From Phenylobacterium montanum (GTDB lineage: Bacteria; Pseudomonadota; Alphaproteobacteria; Caulobacterales; Caulobacteraceae), in contig NZ_CP073078.1 of assembly GCF_018135625.1 (NCBI RefSeq), positions 1,724,001 to 1,788,000 of the forward strand: a DNA stretch of 64,000 bases, in the 5' to 3' direction. Below, one piece after another: positions 41,318 to 50,324 of this stretch (position 1 is the first letter of the stretch; each line of letters starts with the position of its first letter). The position numbers were made by a program, and so were the translations under genes. The notes under the pieces were generated by a model, which did no database searches, was not told the origin of the DNA, and saw only the letters and a list, made by a program, of their open reading frames with translations.

Positions 41318-41730
41318 GCTTGGGTTGGCTCCGCGGCGATCCTCGAGGGGGCGCTGGGGGACTACCGAGGCCCCTGCTCGCCAAAAGAAGCCACCAAAGC
41401 CAAGCAGAGCCTCGCCCAAACGCAAAGGCGCAAGCGAATTTTGGCCCGGGCGCGGCAAGCCGGAAAGAAGGCCTTAGCGGGGCTGTTGGCCTCATCGTTG
41501 GATCGTTGTGGAGCCAGCGCCGTCGCCTTGCAGTCATGACGCTTGAATTCGGCGGATTGCCTGGATCGCTTGAGGCCGGGCTCACCGCATCAGGTCTCGC
41601 GGGCGAGGTTGTCCGGCCGGCCCTGATCGTTGGGCGGGCAGAGCTTACGCAACCGCGATATCGCGTCGCAACAATCCGTCGCCCGACACGTTGGTCTGAC
41701 GCCGCTCCTCCTCCAGGGTCAGGACCCCAA
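41318..41730. other. gene-poor stretch after the P450 gene
   Basis: About 410 bases without a supportable gene. A frame with no good start runs through it into the remnant at 41731. Composition resembles neighbouring DNA. I see no strong hairpin or promoter. It is best read as decayed sequence upstream of the truncated gene. Confidence 0.5.
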
Positions 41731-41820
41731 ATGCGCCTGCCATTGATTGCGCCGGCCGATCTCACGCCTGAGCAAAGGCCGTTCTACGACGACATGCGCG
41801 AGAACGGCGCCCGAACATGA
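41731..41820 (+). pseudogene. N-terminal fragment of a carboxymuconolactone-decarboxylase-like gene
   Basis: ATG to TGA gives 29 residues, MRLPLIAPADLTPEQRPFYD then DMRENGART. The segment PADLTPEQRPFYDDMR is the characteristic N-terminus of carboxymuconolactone decarboxylase/AhpD-fold proteins of about 180-200 residues. The similarity stops at DMR, and the frame closes where the patatin gene begins: the TGA overlaps the patatin ATG. It looks like the stub of a gene truncated by a deletion that joined it to patatin. The residual AUG may still drive coupled translation of patatin. Confidence 0.55.
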
Positions 41821-43076
41821 ATAGGCCCGACAGCACAATTCCGCGGCCCCGGGGCGCCGCGCCGGCGGAGAAGGCGAAGCCCTGCGCCTCGCCGTTCCAG
41901 AGCATCGCCCTTCTGCTCCAGGGCGGCGGCGCGCTGGGCGCCTATCAGGCGGGGGTCTACGAGGCGCTGCTGGAGGCCGGCGTCGAGCCGACCTGGATCG
42001 CCGGCATTTCCATCGGCGCCATCAACAGCGCCATAATCGCCGGCAACCCCCGCGAAACCCGCATCGAAAAGCTTCGCGCGTTCTGGGATCTGGTCAGCGA
42101 CGCCGGAGACGGCGGCTGGTCTGCGGCCTTGGAGGGCCTGGTTCGGGGGGAGGCCTTGCGCGGCTGGGTCAACCAGCTGGCCGCCGGCGAGGTCATGATC
42201 CGGGGCGTCCCCGGCTTCTTCACGCCGCGCCTGCCGCCGCCCTACCTGGTCCCGCCCGGCGCGGCTGGAGCCACCAGTTGGTACGACACCGCCGCGCTGC
42301 GCTCGACGCTCGAAAGTCTGGTCGATTTCGACCGCATCAACACCAGGGAGATGCGGTTCAGCATCGGGGCGGTGAATGTCCGAACCGGAAACTTCGCCTA
42401 TTTCGACAATGAGACCGACACGATCGGCCCCGAACACGTCATGGCCAGCGGCGCCCTGCCGCCCGCCTTCCCGCCGGTGGAAATCGATGGTGAATTCTAC
42501 TGGGACGGAGGCATGGTCTCGAACACACCCCTCGACTGGGTGCTGTCGGCGCGATCCAACCTCGACACGCTGGTCTTCCAGGTCGATCTCTGGAGCGCCA
42601 TGGGCGAGCTCCCCCGCGACCTGGCCAGCGTGGCGGTGCGGATGAAGGAGGTGCAGTTCTCCAGCCGCACCCGGGCCGCCACCGACGATTTCCGCAGGCT
42701 GCAGGCCCTGCGCGCCACCTTCAACCGGCTGCTGGCCCAGATGCCGCCCGAACTCGCCGCAACGCCTGAAGCGCGTCTTCTGGCCAAGGCTTCCGACCCC
42801 GCCGTCTACAACATCGTCCAGCTGGTCTACCGCTCGCCCACCTATGAGGGCCAGTCGAAGGACTACGAGTTCTCGCGCCGGACCATGGAGGACCACTGGT
42901 CCGCCGGCCGGCGGGATGCGGAGATCACGCTCGCCCATCCCGAGGTTCTGACCTTGCCGACGGCTGCGAACGCCGTTCACGTCTACGATTTCATCACGCC
43001 CCGGCACGACCGCTCGGGCGTCGCCCCCGGCCCGGCGGCGGGGCCCGTCCGACCAGGTCATCGGTACGGCGCTTGA
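41817..43076 (+). CDS. patatin-like phospholipase with DUF3734
   Basis: A 419-residue serine hydrolase of the patatin family. The oxyanion segment LLLQGGGALGAYQAGVYEALL, nucleophile Ser65 in GISIG and dyad partner Asp230 in WDGGM are all present. The C-terminal part (FSRRTMEDHWSAGRRDAEITL) matches the DUF3734 tail of bacterial patatins. It probably hydrolyses acyl esters of phospholipids or stored lipid in the cytoplasm. The ATG overlaps the stop of the gene remnant (ATGA). The transglutaminase-like gene follows after 11 bases, probably in the same operon. Confidence 0.92.
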   Translation: MNRPDSTIPRPRGAAPAEKAKPCASPFQSIALLLQGGGALGAYQAGVYEALLEAGVEPTWIAGISIGAINSAIIAGNPRETRIEKLRAFWDLVSDAGDGGWSAALEGLVRGEALRGWVNQLAAGEVMIRGVPGFFTPRLPPPYLVPPGAAGATSWYDTAALRSTLESLVDFDRINTREMRFSIGAVNVRTGNFAYFDNETDTIGPEHVMASGALPPAFPPVEIDGEFYWDGGMVSNTPLDWVLSARSNLDTLVFQVDLWSAMGELPRDLASVAVRMKEVQFSSRTRAATDDFRRLQALRATFNRLLAQMPPELAATPEARLLAKASDPAVYNIVQLVYRSPTYEGQSKDYEFSRRTMEDHWSAGRRDAEITLAHPEVLTLPTAANAVHVYDFITPRHDRSGVAPGPAAGPVRPGHRYGA

Positions 43077-43087
43077 GGAGGGTTTGA

Positions 43088-43951
43088 GTGACCGCACTCG
43101 CGATCCGTCACCGCACCCGTTACCGCTACAATCAGGCTGTCAGCTTTGGGCCGCACCGGTTGATGCTGCGCCCACGGGAGAGCCGCGATCTCCGCCTGAT
43201 TTCCTTTGAGTTGTCGACCTCGCCCGAGGCGTCGGTGACTTGGGCGCAGGACGTGTTCGGCAATGCGGTGGCGACGGCGACATTCGGGCCCATGGCCGAC
43301 GCGCTGGTGATCGAGAGCGTCGTGGAGCTAGAACTCAGCGCCGAGGCTTGGCCTGTGTTCGACATCGCCGCCCAGGCCGTTTCCTATCCGTTTCAATATG
43401 CCGATGATCAATGGACCGACCTGGGCGCCTTGACGGTCCAGCAATACACGGACCCCGGCGCGCGCCTCGCGAACTGGGCGCGCGCCATCGTTCGCAGCCC
43501 GCGAACGGATACTCTTGCCGTGCTGAAAGATTTGAGCGCCAACGTCTCGGCCAGCGCGAACTACCAGAGCCGGGAGGATGAGGGCGTCCAGGCGCCGACC
43601 CAGACCCTGGACGGCGGCTGGGGTTCCTGCCGGGATTTCGCGGTGTTGTTCGTCGAGGCGGCGCGCAGCCTGGGTTTCGGCGCCAGGATCGTGTGCGGCT
43701 ATCTCTATGACCCGGGACGCCAGCTTCAGGGAACCCGGGGCGCTGGTTCGACCCATGCCTGGGCGGAGGTGTTCGTCCCGGGCGCCGGTTGGATCACGAT
43801 CGACCCGACCAACCGCAGCCTCGGCGGCTGCAACCTGATCCCGGTCGCCGTGGCCCGCGATCTGCGCCAGGCGATGCCCATCGCAGGCGGCTTCATCGGG
43901 GCGTCCGACGCCTTTCAGGAATTGGCCGTCGAGGTGCAGGTCGCCGGCTGA
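43088..43951 (+). CDS. transglutaminase-like cysteine protease-fold protein
   Basis: A 287-residue protein with the bacterial transglutaminase N-terminal beta domain (IRHRTRYRYNQAVSFGPHRLMLRPRE) and a transglutaminase core. The catalytic triad Cys181 (GSCRDFA), His223 (STHAWAE) and Asp239 (DPTN) is intact. There is no signal peptide. GTG 43088 has GGAGG upstream. Such proteins are often encoded with peptide-ligase- or protease-type partners, but here the neighbour is a patatin. The substrate, probably a peptide, is unknown. Confidence 0.9.
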   Translation: MTALAIRHRTRYRYNQAVSFGPHRLMLRPRESRDLRLISFELSTSPEASVTWAQDVFGNAVATATFGPMADALVIESVVELELSAEAWPVFDIAAQAVSYPFQYADDQWTDLGALTVQQYTDPGARLANWARAIVRSPRTDTLAVLKDLSANVSASANYQSREDEGVQAPTQTLDGGWGSCRDFAVLFVEAARSLGFGARIVCGYLYDPGRQLQGTRGAGSTHAWAEVFVPGAGWITIDPTNRSLGGCNLIPVAVARDLRQAMPIAGGFIGASDAFQELAVEVQVAG

Positions 43952-44070
43952 GCCGCCGGCCCGTCGCCAGCAAGTCTTTCGGCGAAGCCCCGTTTCAGAG
44001 GCCTCGCCAAAGCGAATTCAACGATCGCCGTCGAGAACGATGGTGGCGATCAATATTTATTTGAACTAGC

Positions 44071-44529
44071 TCAAATCCATCGGGCCGACTGCTGATCCGA
44101 GATCGGGGCGCCATCGTCGAGGCGCGCCGCCATGTAAGCGCCGACCGCCGCGCCCTGGGCGTCGAATTCACAGCCGTCAGCGTCCAGCGCGATCAGCGTG
44201 ACCTCCAACTCGCCGCCGTCATCCAGGCGCAGGCGCAGGCCCATCGGCCTGGCGAACTCATCCGGATCGTTGGGGATCAGCGAAGAAAAGTCTCCTTCGA
44301 GATTGCCATTCGCCACGCGCAGCGGCCCACGGCCGAACAGGTCGAGTTCATAGGTCACCTGGACCGCACCGGCGGGCCAGACCAGTTCGCCGCCCCCGCG
44401 CAGCGCGCCCAGGAGGCGCAAGCGCGTCCGATCGTGAGCTTTGCCATGAACGCCCCAGCCGCCGCGGGTCTGTGGCGCGGCCGATGGTGCGGCTTTGGAC
44501 CGATGGGCCACAGGGGGCGCGACGCTCAT
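44071..44529 (-). CDS. hypothetical protein, 152 residues
   Basis: An acidic 152-residue protein from ATG 44529 (GGAAA upstream). The N-terminal about 30 residues are low-complexity (Ala, Ser, Pro). The rest looks like a small beta-rich domain (RTRLRLLGALRGGGELVWP, VQVTYELDLFGRG, LRLRLDDGGELEVTLIALDADG). I do not recognise a family. The strand-rich pattern and codon usage support a real gene. It is divergent from the AT-rich patch at 44530-44859. Confidence 0.6.
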   Translation of the reverse strand: MSVAPPVAHRSKAAPSAAPQTRGGWGVHGKAHDRTRLRLLGALRGGGELVWPAGAVQVTYELDLFGRGPLRVANGNLEGDFSSLIPNDPDEFARPMGLRLRLDDGGELEVTLIALDADGCEFDAQGAAVGAYMAARLDDGAPISDQQSARWI

Positions 44530-44859
44530 GACGCGACTTTCCAATGCGGATGCAGCTGCGCAGATATCGCGCCGACTTTCATCCTCAGGCGGCGAAGCGC
44601 CGCAATTAAGTAAACATAGCGAGAAAACATCAAATTGTCGCGCGATTTATCTCGCACGATTTCAAGCCTCAACGCATCATACGGTTTATCGCTTCGAAGT
44701 AATATCGAGGAATTATTCAATAGTAGCGCTGTCAATTTTAATGCTGGCGATGTATATTTCCAAACCAATCCAATTGCACGCTCTTGACCGGATCATTGAT
44801 CCGCCCGAATGGCCGCCGCTGTGGCGGATTGAGCGTCACCGCCAAAGTCTGGAAACCCT
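44530..44859. other. locally AT-rich stretch, no secure gene
   Basis: About 330 bases markedly richer in A/T than the rest of the window. Two opposite overlapping frames exist, but neither looks like protein. The sequence includes a short palindrome GGATCA-T-TGATCC (44790-44802) preceded by TTGACC. It may hold promoters for the flanking divergent genes or be a recently acquired or decayed segment. Confidence 0.5.
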
Positions 44860-45105
44860 CTGACAACCCGCACCAAGCGACACGTTGAACTGCTTGACCT
44901 GGCCGATGGATTACGCCGCTACGCCAGGGACAGGCAGGCCGACGCCAACGCCGCCTTCCTTCTGGTTCACCAGGCCCTTTCGGCCGCCTTCTCCGAGTCC
45001 CCGGATCAGCGTTCGAGCGTTTCGCTGGAAGCCTCGCTGCGACGCGATATCGATCGGGGTTTCGCCGCCCAGATGGGGGCCCGCCTCTCGATCTTGCGGC
45101 CATAG
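44860..45105 (+). CDS. small helical protein with unresolved start
   Basis: The frame ending in TAG at 45103 is convincingly coding. It contains VELLDLADGLRRYARDRQ, ANAAFLLVHQALSAAFSE, SLEASLRRDIDRGFAAQMG and normal high-GC codons. No ATG, GTG or TTG precedes it after the in-frame stop at 44830-44832. CTG 44860, overlapping a TGA of another frame, is the only plausible start. The helical LRRYAR and LVHQALSAAF pattern is loosely like the first helices of small ECF-type sigma factors, but it is too short to be one. A frameshift or rare CTG start is possible. Confidence 0.4.
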   Translation: MTTRTKRHVELLDLADGLRRYARDRQADANAAFLLVHQALSAAFSESPDQRSSVSLEASLRRDIDRGFAAQMGARLSILRP

Positions 45106-45151
45106 GGCCAAACGGGCCGCCTCGCACGCCGGCTCAAATCGCTGCCGTCTC

Positions 45152-45400
45152 TCAGTCCTCATCCCATGGGGGCGGCAGTCGGCCAGATTTGAACAGGATC
45201 AGCGGGTGCTCGTCATAGTCGCCCATTTCCACGTCTGCGGTCACGGAAAAGGCGACCACGCCGAGCCGAAGCGGCGCCAGCCGCTCCGCCTTTCGCCGCG
45301 CTTCCTCCGCCGTCTTGCAGCCCACCTGGGGCTCCGCCTTCAGGCTCTGGCCGCGGCCGGCGACATAGGCCTGAAGGATATGAACGGTCTCGCTCGGCAT
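45152..45400 (-). CDS. small conserved-looking hypothetical protein
   Basis: An 82-residue protein that starts MPSETVHILQAYVAGRGQSL, then has a basic helix (TAEEARRKAERLA) and a strand-rich part GVVAFSVTADVEMGDYDEHP. The layout resembles small unnamed alphaproteobacterial proteins with a MPSET start and a KAE helix. The function is unknown. It converges with the frame at 44860-45105. The 182 bases between it and the CecR-like gene show nothing I can name. Confidence 0.6.
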   Translation of the reverse strand: MPSETVHILQAYVAGRGQSLKAEPQVGCKTAEEARRKAERLAPLRLGVVAFSVTADVEMGDYDEHPLILFKSGRLPPPWDED

Positions 45401-45582
45401 GGTGTGGCAAAGACCACATCCGGCGCCAGATAGCCATCCCAGCCAACCGCTCGCGCCTGAATCGGACCCGGCCGCTTCCCGGCTCCCGTCGCCCGAGATG
45501 TCCGCTGTCGAGCGCCCCCAATATTTCAGTTGGCCACCTGCAGCGGCCGCTCATCGCGATCCCACGACCGAACGGACACGGC

Positions 45583-46284
45583 CTAGGATCGCCGCTTGGC
45601 TTTTTCGGCGGCGGCTACGGCGAAGAGCCCGCCCAGCGCGAAGTCGACCAGGTGCTCGATCAGGTCCTGGTCGCCGCGGCCTTGCGGGTCCGAGGCCGGC
45701 AGCAGATGCGCCATCAGGTCTCGAGGGGCGATGAGCATTACCTGACATGGCGTGATCACGCTGAGGCAGCTGCGCGCCACGGCGGGATGGTCGGGCGGGA
45801 GCTCCATGATCTGGCCTATGATCGATCGCAGGATGGCCAGCTTGGGCAGACCCTCGGCCTCGACGAGCAAGCGCTCAAAAGTCGGCGACAGCGAAAGGGC
45901 TTCACGCCCTATCAGCCGCAGAACCCAGCTGCGCGAGGCCGGGCCCGACAAGGCGGTGATCGCCAGCTGCATGATCGCCCGCAGCTTGGACCGCGGATCA
46001 GTGTCCGCCGCCGCGATCGCCGCCAGATCGCCGATCCTGGGCAACCGGTCGCGCGCTTCGATCAGCACCGCCTCATAAAGGCCGTCCATGCCGCCGAAAT
46101 AATAGTTGATCGCCGCCGGGTTCATCCCGGCCTGCGCGCAGATGTCAGCCCCCCGCGCGCCGTCGAATCCCTTGTCGGCGAAAACCTCTCCTGCGGCGTC
46201 GAGCAGCCGCGTGCGTGCGCTCGGCCGATCGGTCGCCGGCCCGGGATCCGCCCTGTGCGCGCTCCGTTTGATAGGCGTCCTCAT
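45583..46284 (-). CDS. cecR: CecR (YbiH)-type TetR-family regulator
   Basis: A 233-residue TetR-type repressor with HTH RTRLLDAAGEVFADKGFDGARGADICAQAGMNPAAINYYFGG and a C-terminal domain of the CecR/YbiH type (DUF1956-like, with LRLIGREALSLSPTFERLLVE). In Escherichia coli, CecR is encoded beside and represses ybhGFSR. Here the same set of genes lies divergently 103 bases away, which supports the assignment. A palindrome in that gap (46318-46341) is the likely operator. Effector specificity is unknown. Confidence 0.85.
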   Translation of the reverse strand: MRTPIKRSAHRADPGPATDRPSARTRLLDAAGEVFADKGFDGARGADICAQAGMNPAAINYYFGGMDGLYEAVLIEARDRLPRIGDLAAIAAADTDPRSKLRAIMQLAITALSGPASRSWVLRLIGREALSLSPTFERLLVEAEGLPKLAILRSIIGQIMELPPDHPAVARSCLSVITPCQVMLIAPRDLMAHLLPASDPQGRGDQDLIEHLVDFALGGLFAVAAAEKAKRRS

Positions 46285-46317
46285 GACTCATCATACGACA
46301 GCTTTGATCATCGTTCA

Positions 46318-46368
46318 AAATTCAATTTAAAATTTGAATTTGACAACACGCGGCCGGGGTAGACTATC
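46318..46368 (+). promoter_or_regulatory. operator and promoter of the ybhGFSR-like operon
   Basis: AAATTCAA and TTGAATTT (46318-46325, 46334-46341) form an AT-rich inverted repeat with an 8-base spacer. It overlaps a consensus -35 TTGACA (46340-46345), followed 17 bases later by ACTATC as a weak -10. GAGGTGA and the ATG at 46388 follow. Confidence 0.6.
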
Positions 46369-46387
46369 GTCGCGCTCGAGGTGACGC

Positions 46388-47398
46388 ATGAAACGAACTC
46401 CGGTGGTCATCGCCGTGTCGGCGCTCCTGCTAATGGGCGGCTTCTTCTGGTGGCGAAACCTCGATCACAAGCCGGCCAGCGAAATCACCCTCTATGGCAA
46501 CCTCGACCTGAGGCAGGTCGAACTGGCTTTCAACGGCGCCGAACGCATCGACGAGGTTCTTGTCAGCGAAGGCGACCATGTCCATCGCGGCCAGATCCTG
46601 GCTCGGCTCGATACGGGCCGCCTGGCGCCGCAGGCCGCCCAGGCCCAGGCCCAGGTCGCGACCCAGCAACAGGTCGTCGATCGGCTGCGCCACGGCAGCC
46701 GCCCTGAGGAGATCGCGCAGGCGCGCGCCAACCTCGTCCAGGCCGAAGCCGAAGCCGTCAGCGCCAAGGCGCGCTACGAGCGCATGCGGGACCTGGCTCA
46801 GAACTCGAATGGGCGGGCGCTCAGCCGCCAGGACCTGGACGACGCCAAGGCCGCCGCCGACGCCGCCGCCGCTCGCGCCGAGGCCAGCCGCCAGGCGCTT
46901 CGCCTCCAGGTGATCGGCCCGCGCCGCGAGGATATCGCCCAGGCCCAGGCCCAGTTGGCGGCGAGCAAGGCCCAGGCCGCGCTGCTGCGCAAGCAACTGG
47001 CCGACGCTCAGCTGGCAGCGCCGCTGGACGCTGTAGTCCGCTCTCGCCTGGCCGAGCCGGGCGAGATGGCCTCACCGCAGAAGCCCGTCTTCTCCCTGGC
47101 GATCACCGACCCCAAATGGGTCCGCGCCTATGTCAGCGAGACCGACCTTGGCCATGTGCATCCGGGCATGGCCGCCACGGTCACCGTCGACGCCTTCCCG
47201 AAGCAGGCTTTCAAAGGGTGGGTCGGCTTCATTTCGCCGGTGGCCGAGTTCACGCCCAAGACCGTCCAGACGCCCGACCTGCGCACGAGCCTGGTCTACG
47301 AAATCCGGGTGTTCGTGAAGGATCCGCATGACGACCTCCGGCTCGGCATGCCCGCCACCGTCCATTTGCCTTTGCACGCGGGGGACACGGCGCGATGA
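46388..47398 (+). CDS. ybhG: YbhG-like HlyD-family periplasmic adaptor
   Basis: A 336-residue membrane-fusion protein. The N-terminal anchor is at about residues 7-22. The lipoyl half NGAERIDEVLVSEGDHVHRGQILARLD is followed by a long Ala/Gln-rich coiled-coil hairpin (about 75-205) and a second half-motif LAAPLDAVVRSRLAEPGEM. It bridges the inner-membrane ABC-2 exporter and an outer-membrane channel. Its stop overlaps the ATPase ATG (ATGA). It is the first gene of a five-gene operon that ends with its own outer-membrane factor. Confidence 0.9.
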   Translation: MKRTPVVIAVSALLLMGGFFWWRNLDHKPASEITLYGNLDLRQVELAFNGAERIDEVLVSEGDHVHRGQILARLDTGRLAPQAAQAQAQVATQQQVVDRLRHGSRPEEIAQARANLVQAEAEAVSAKARYERMRDLAQNSNGRALSRQDLDDAKAAADAAAARAEASRQALRLQVIGPRREDIAQAQAQLAASKAQAALLRKQLADAQLAAPLDAVVRSRLAEPGEMASPQKPVFSLAITDPKWVRAYVSETDLGHVHPGMAATVTVDAFPKQAFKGWVGFISPVAEFTPKTVQTPDLRTSLVYEIRVFVKDPHDDLRLGMPATVHLPLHAGDTAR

Positions 47399-49173
47399 CC
47401 GCCCCCGCCCCGGGCTTGCCGGTCGTTGTCGGCCGCGATCTGCGCAAGCGCTTCCAGCAGGACAAGACCGAGGCTGTTCAAGCCCTCGCCGGCGTGTCGC
47501 TGGAAGTCGCGGCCGCAGGTGTCTCGGCCCTGGTGGGCCCCGACGGCGCCGGCAAGACCACCCTGATCCGCATGATCGCCGGCCTGGTCACGGTCGAAGA
47601 GGGCCAGTTGACCGTGCTCGGGCTCGATGTGGCCAAGAACCCGCAGGCGATCCAGGACCAGATCGGCTACATGCCGCAGCGCTTCGGCCTCTATGAGGAT
47701 CTTAGCGTAAGGGAGAACCTGGACCTCTATGCCGATCTGCACGGCGTATCCGCTGCGGAACGGGCGGAGAAATATCCGCGACTGATGGAGATGACCGCGC
47801 TGGGCCCCTTCACCCGGCGGCTCGCGGGCAAGCTTTCCGGCGGCATGAAGCAGAAGCTGGGCCTGGCCTGCACCCTGGTCCGCTCGCCCCGGCTGCTGCT
47901 GCTGGACGAGCCCACCGTGGGGGTCGACCCGCTGTCGCGGCGCGAGCTCTGGGAAATCATCGCCGCCCTGGTTCGCGACGAGCAGGTCCCGGTGCTGGTC
48001 AGCACCTCCTATCTCGACGAGGCCGAGCGCTGCGACCACGTGGTGGTCATGCACAGGGGCGCCGTGCTCGCCCATGGCCGTCCGAGCGAGGTGACAGCGA
48101 TGGCTCAGGGCCACACCTTCGCCGCCGCTCCGCCCCGGGATGAAGCGCCGCGCCGGCTGCAGGCGCGCCTGCTCGGCGATCCAGGCGTGACCGACGCATC
48201 TCCCGACGGCGGGCGGGTTCGGGTCGTGCGTAGCGCCCACCCCGGCGGTCCAGCCCTCGCCGAGCTTGATCTCGCCGCGGTCCGGGCAAGGTTCGAAGAC
48301 GCCTTCATGATCCTGCAGCAGTCCGCCGATGCGCCGGCGGCGGATGGCGACGCTGCGCCGGCAGCGTCTCTGCGGCTGGAGCGGACGGTGACCGGAGCCA
48401 GGGACGAGGTGGTGGTCGAGGTCAGGGACCTGGTCAGGCGCTTCGGCGACTTCGTGGCCGTCAATCACATCGACTTCCAGGTGCGGCGCGGCGAGATCTT
48501 CGGGCTCCTGGGCCCCAACGGCGCCGGCAAGACCACCACCTTTCGCATGCTGTGCGGCCTGCTCACCGCCACCGCCGGCAGCCTGCATGTCGCCGGGGCC
48601 GACCTTCGCCGCAGCGGGGCCCGCGCACGGCGCAAGCTCGGTTATGTGGCGCAGAAGTTCTCGCTCTATGGCCAGCTGACCGTGGACGAGAACCTGGACT
48701 TCTTCGCGGCCGCCTATGGCCTGCACGGCGCCGAGCGGCGCCGTCGGATCGACTGGGCGATCGAAGAATTCGCCCTGCGCCCGATGCTCGACATGCTCGC
48801 TGGCAAGCTTCCCGGTGGGTTCAAGCAGCGACTGGCCATGGCCGCGGCCCTGCTGCATGAGCCGGAGATCCTGTTTCTCGACGAAGCCACCAGCGGCGCC
48901 GATCCCGTCGCCCGCCGCGAGTTCTGGCGGCGGATCAGCATGCTGGCCGACCAGGGCGTGACCGTGATCGTCACCACCCATTTCATGGCCGAGGCGGAAT
49001 ATTGCGACCGTATCGCCATCCTGGATTCGGGCCGGGTGCTGGTTCAGGGACCGCCCGCCCAAATTCGGGCGCTCGGAAAATCCGCAGGCACCCCTGACCC
49101 GACCATGGACGACGCCTTCATCGCCGTCATTGAAAAGGCGCGCGCCGAAGCCCCGCGGGAGCACGCCGCATGA
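47395..49173 (+). CDS. ybhF: YbhF-like double ABC ATPase
   Basis: 592 residues with two ABC domains in one chain. Domain 1 has the unusual Walker A GPDGAGKTT (about 48-56; Asp where Asn is usual, as in YbhF), signature LSGGMKQKLGLA (about 148) and LLLLDEPTVGVD. Domain 2 has GPNGAGKTTTF (about 373-383), a degenerate signature LPGGFKQRLAMA and ILFLDEATSGAD. The acidic linker lies at about 310-340. It drives the two ABC-2 permeases that follow, and overlaps both neighbours by 4 bases. Confidence 0.93.
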   Translation: MTAPAPGLPVVVGRDLRKRFQQDKTEAVQALAGVSLEVAAAGVSALVGPDGAGKTTLIRMIAGLVTVEEGQLTVLGLDVAKNPQAIQDQIGYMPQRFGLYEDLSVRENLDLYADLHGVSAAERAEKYPRLMEMTALGPFTRRLAGKLSGGMKQKLGLACTLVRSPRLLLLDEPTVGVDPLSRRELWEIIAALVRDEQVPVLVSTSYLDEAERCDHVVVMHRGAVLAHGRPSEVTAMAQGHTFAAAPPRDEAPRRLQARLLGDPGVTDASPDGGRVRVVRSAHPGGPALAELDLAAVRARFEDAFMILQQSADAPAADGDAAPAASLRLERTVTGARDEVVVEVRDLVRRFGDFVAVNHIDFQVRRGEIFGLLGPNGAGKTTTFRMLCGLLTATAGSLHVAGADLRRSGARARRKLGYVAQKFSLYGQLTVDENLDFFAAAYGLHGAERRRRIDWAIEEFALRPMLDMLAGKLPGGFKQRLAMAAALLHEPEILFLDEATSGADPVARREFWRRISMLADQGVTVIVTTHFMAEAEYCDRIAILDSGRVLVQGPPAQIRALGKSAGTPDPTMDDAFIAVIEKARAEAPREHAA

Positions 49174-50318
49174 CTGCCCCCGGTGGTGCTCGCCTGACCG
49201 CCAAGGGGCGGCGGATCTGGGCGCTGGTGCGCAAGGAAGGCCGGCAGGTCGTGCGCGACCCGTCCAGCTTCGCCATCGGCGTGGTGCTGCCGTTGATGCT
49301 GATCCTGCTGTTCGGCTACGCCATGTCGCTGGACGTCAAGCATGTGCCGATCGCGCTGGTGATTGAGGACCGCTCGACCGAAGCCGCCGAGATCGCCGCC
49401 AGCTTCCAGCTCTCCCCCTATTTCGATGTCCATCGCGCCGGGTCGACGATAGAGGCCCGAGAGATGATGCTGGCCCAGAAGGTCGATGGCATCGTCGATG
49501 TGCCGGCCGACTTCACCCGCCGAGCCGCCAACGGCGACGCCAGCGTCCAGATCCTGGTGCACGGCGTCGACGGCAACCGCGCCCGGATCATCGAGGCCTA
49601 CGCCGCCGCCGCCGTCGCCCAGACCAACGCCCGGCGCGCGGCCGAAGGCGAAGCGGGCGGGCCCGGCGGCGGTCGGGCGGTGGTCGAAAGCCAGCTGTGG
49701 TTCAACGCCGCCAACGACACCCGCTATTTCCTGGTGCCCGGCCTCATCGTGCTGATCATCACCCTGATCGGCGCCTTCATGACCTCGATGGTGGTCGCCC
49801 GCGAATGGGAGCGAGGTACTTTCGAAGCCCTGTTCGTCAGCCCGGTGCGCACGGACGAGATCCTGATCGGCAAGACCATCCCCTATTTCCTGCTGGGCAT
49901 GGGCGGCCTGGCCCTGTGCATGCTGTCGGCGCGGTATCTGTTCGACGTACCGTTTCGCGGCTCGCTGTTGACCTTGATCGGCGCCTCGATGCTCTACCTG
50001 CTGGTCTCGGTGGCGACCGGCCTTTTGATCTCCTCGACCTTCAAGAGCCAGTTCCTGTCGAGCCAGGTCACCCTGGTCGCCACCTTCATGCCGGCCTTGA
50101 TGCTGTCCGGCTTCATCTACGACCTGCACAGCGTGCCGACCGCGGTGCGGCTGATCAGCTATGGCGTGCCGGCGCGCTACTATGTCAGCCTGCTGCAGAC
50201 CCTGTTCCTGGCGGGCGACGTGTGGAGCGTGGTGCTGCCGAACGCCGCCGTCCTGGCGGTCGTCGCAGCCGTCATGCTGGGCCTGACCCGCCGCGCCACG
50301 CGCAAGCAGCTGGGCTGA
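49170..50318 (+). CDS. ybhS: YbhS-like ABC-2 family permease
   Basis: A 382-residue ABC-2 (ABC2_membrane_3) permease. One membrane helix is near residues 28-48 (FAIGVVLPLMLILLFGYAM), then a periplasmic domain of about 130 residues, then five helices from about 190, with the conserved MVVAREWERGTFEALFVSPVRTDEILIGK loop. With the next gene it forms a heterodimeric channel for the YbhF-type ATPase, exporting drugs or cations in E. coli; the native substrate here is unknown. ATG overlaps the ATPase stop. Confidence 0.9.
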   Translation: MTAPGGARLTAKGRRIWALVRKEGRQVVRDPSSFAIGVVLPLMLILLFGYAMSLDVKHVPIALVIEDRSTEAAEIAASFQLSPYFDVHRAGSTIEAREMMLAQKVDGIVDVPADFTRRAANGDASVQILVHGVDGNRARIIEAYAAAAVAQTNARRAAEGEAGGPGGGRAVVESQLWFNAANDTRYFLVPGLIVLIITLIGAFMTSMVVAREWERGTFEALFVSPVRTDEILIGKTIPYFLLGMGGLALCMLSARYLFDVPFRGSLLTLIGASMLYLLVSVATGLLISSTFKSQFLSSQVTLVATFMPALMLSGFIYDLHSVPTAVRLISYGVPARYYVSLLQTLFLAGDVWSVVLPNAAVLAVVAAVMLGLTRRATRKQLG

Positions 50319-50324
50319 GCGGTC

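Noticed and set aside
44526-44768. 80-codon reverse-strand frame in the AT-rich patch
   Set aside because: No ribosome site, overlaps the better-supported gene at 44071-44529, and composition does not look coding.
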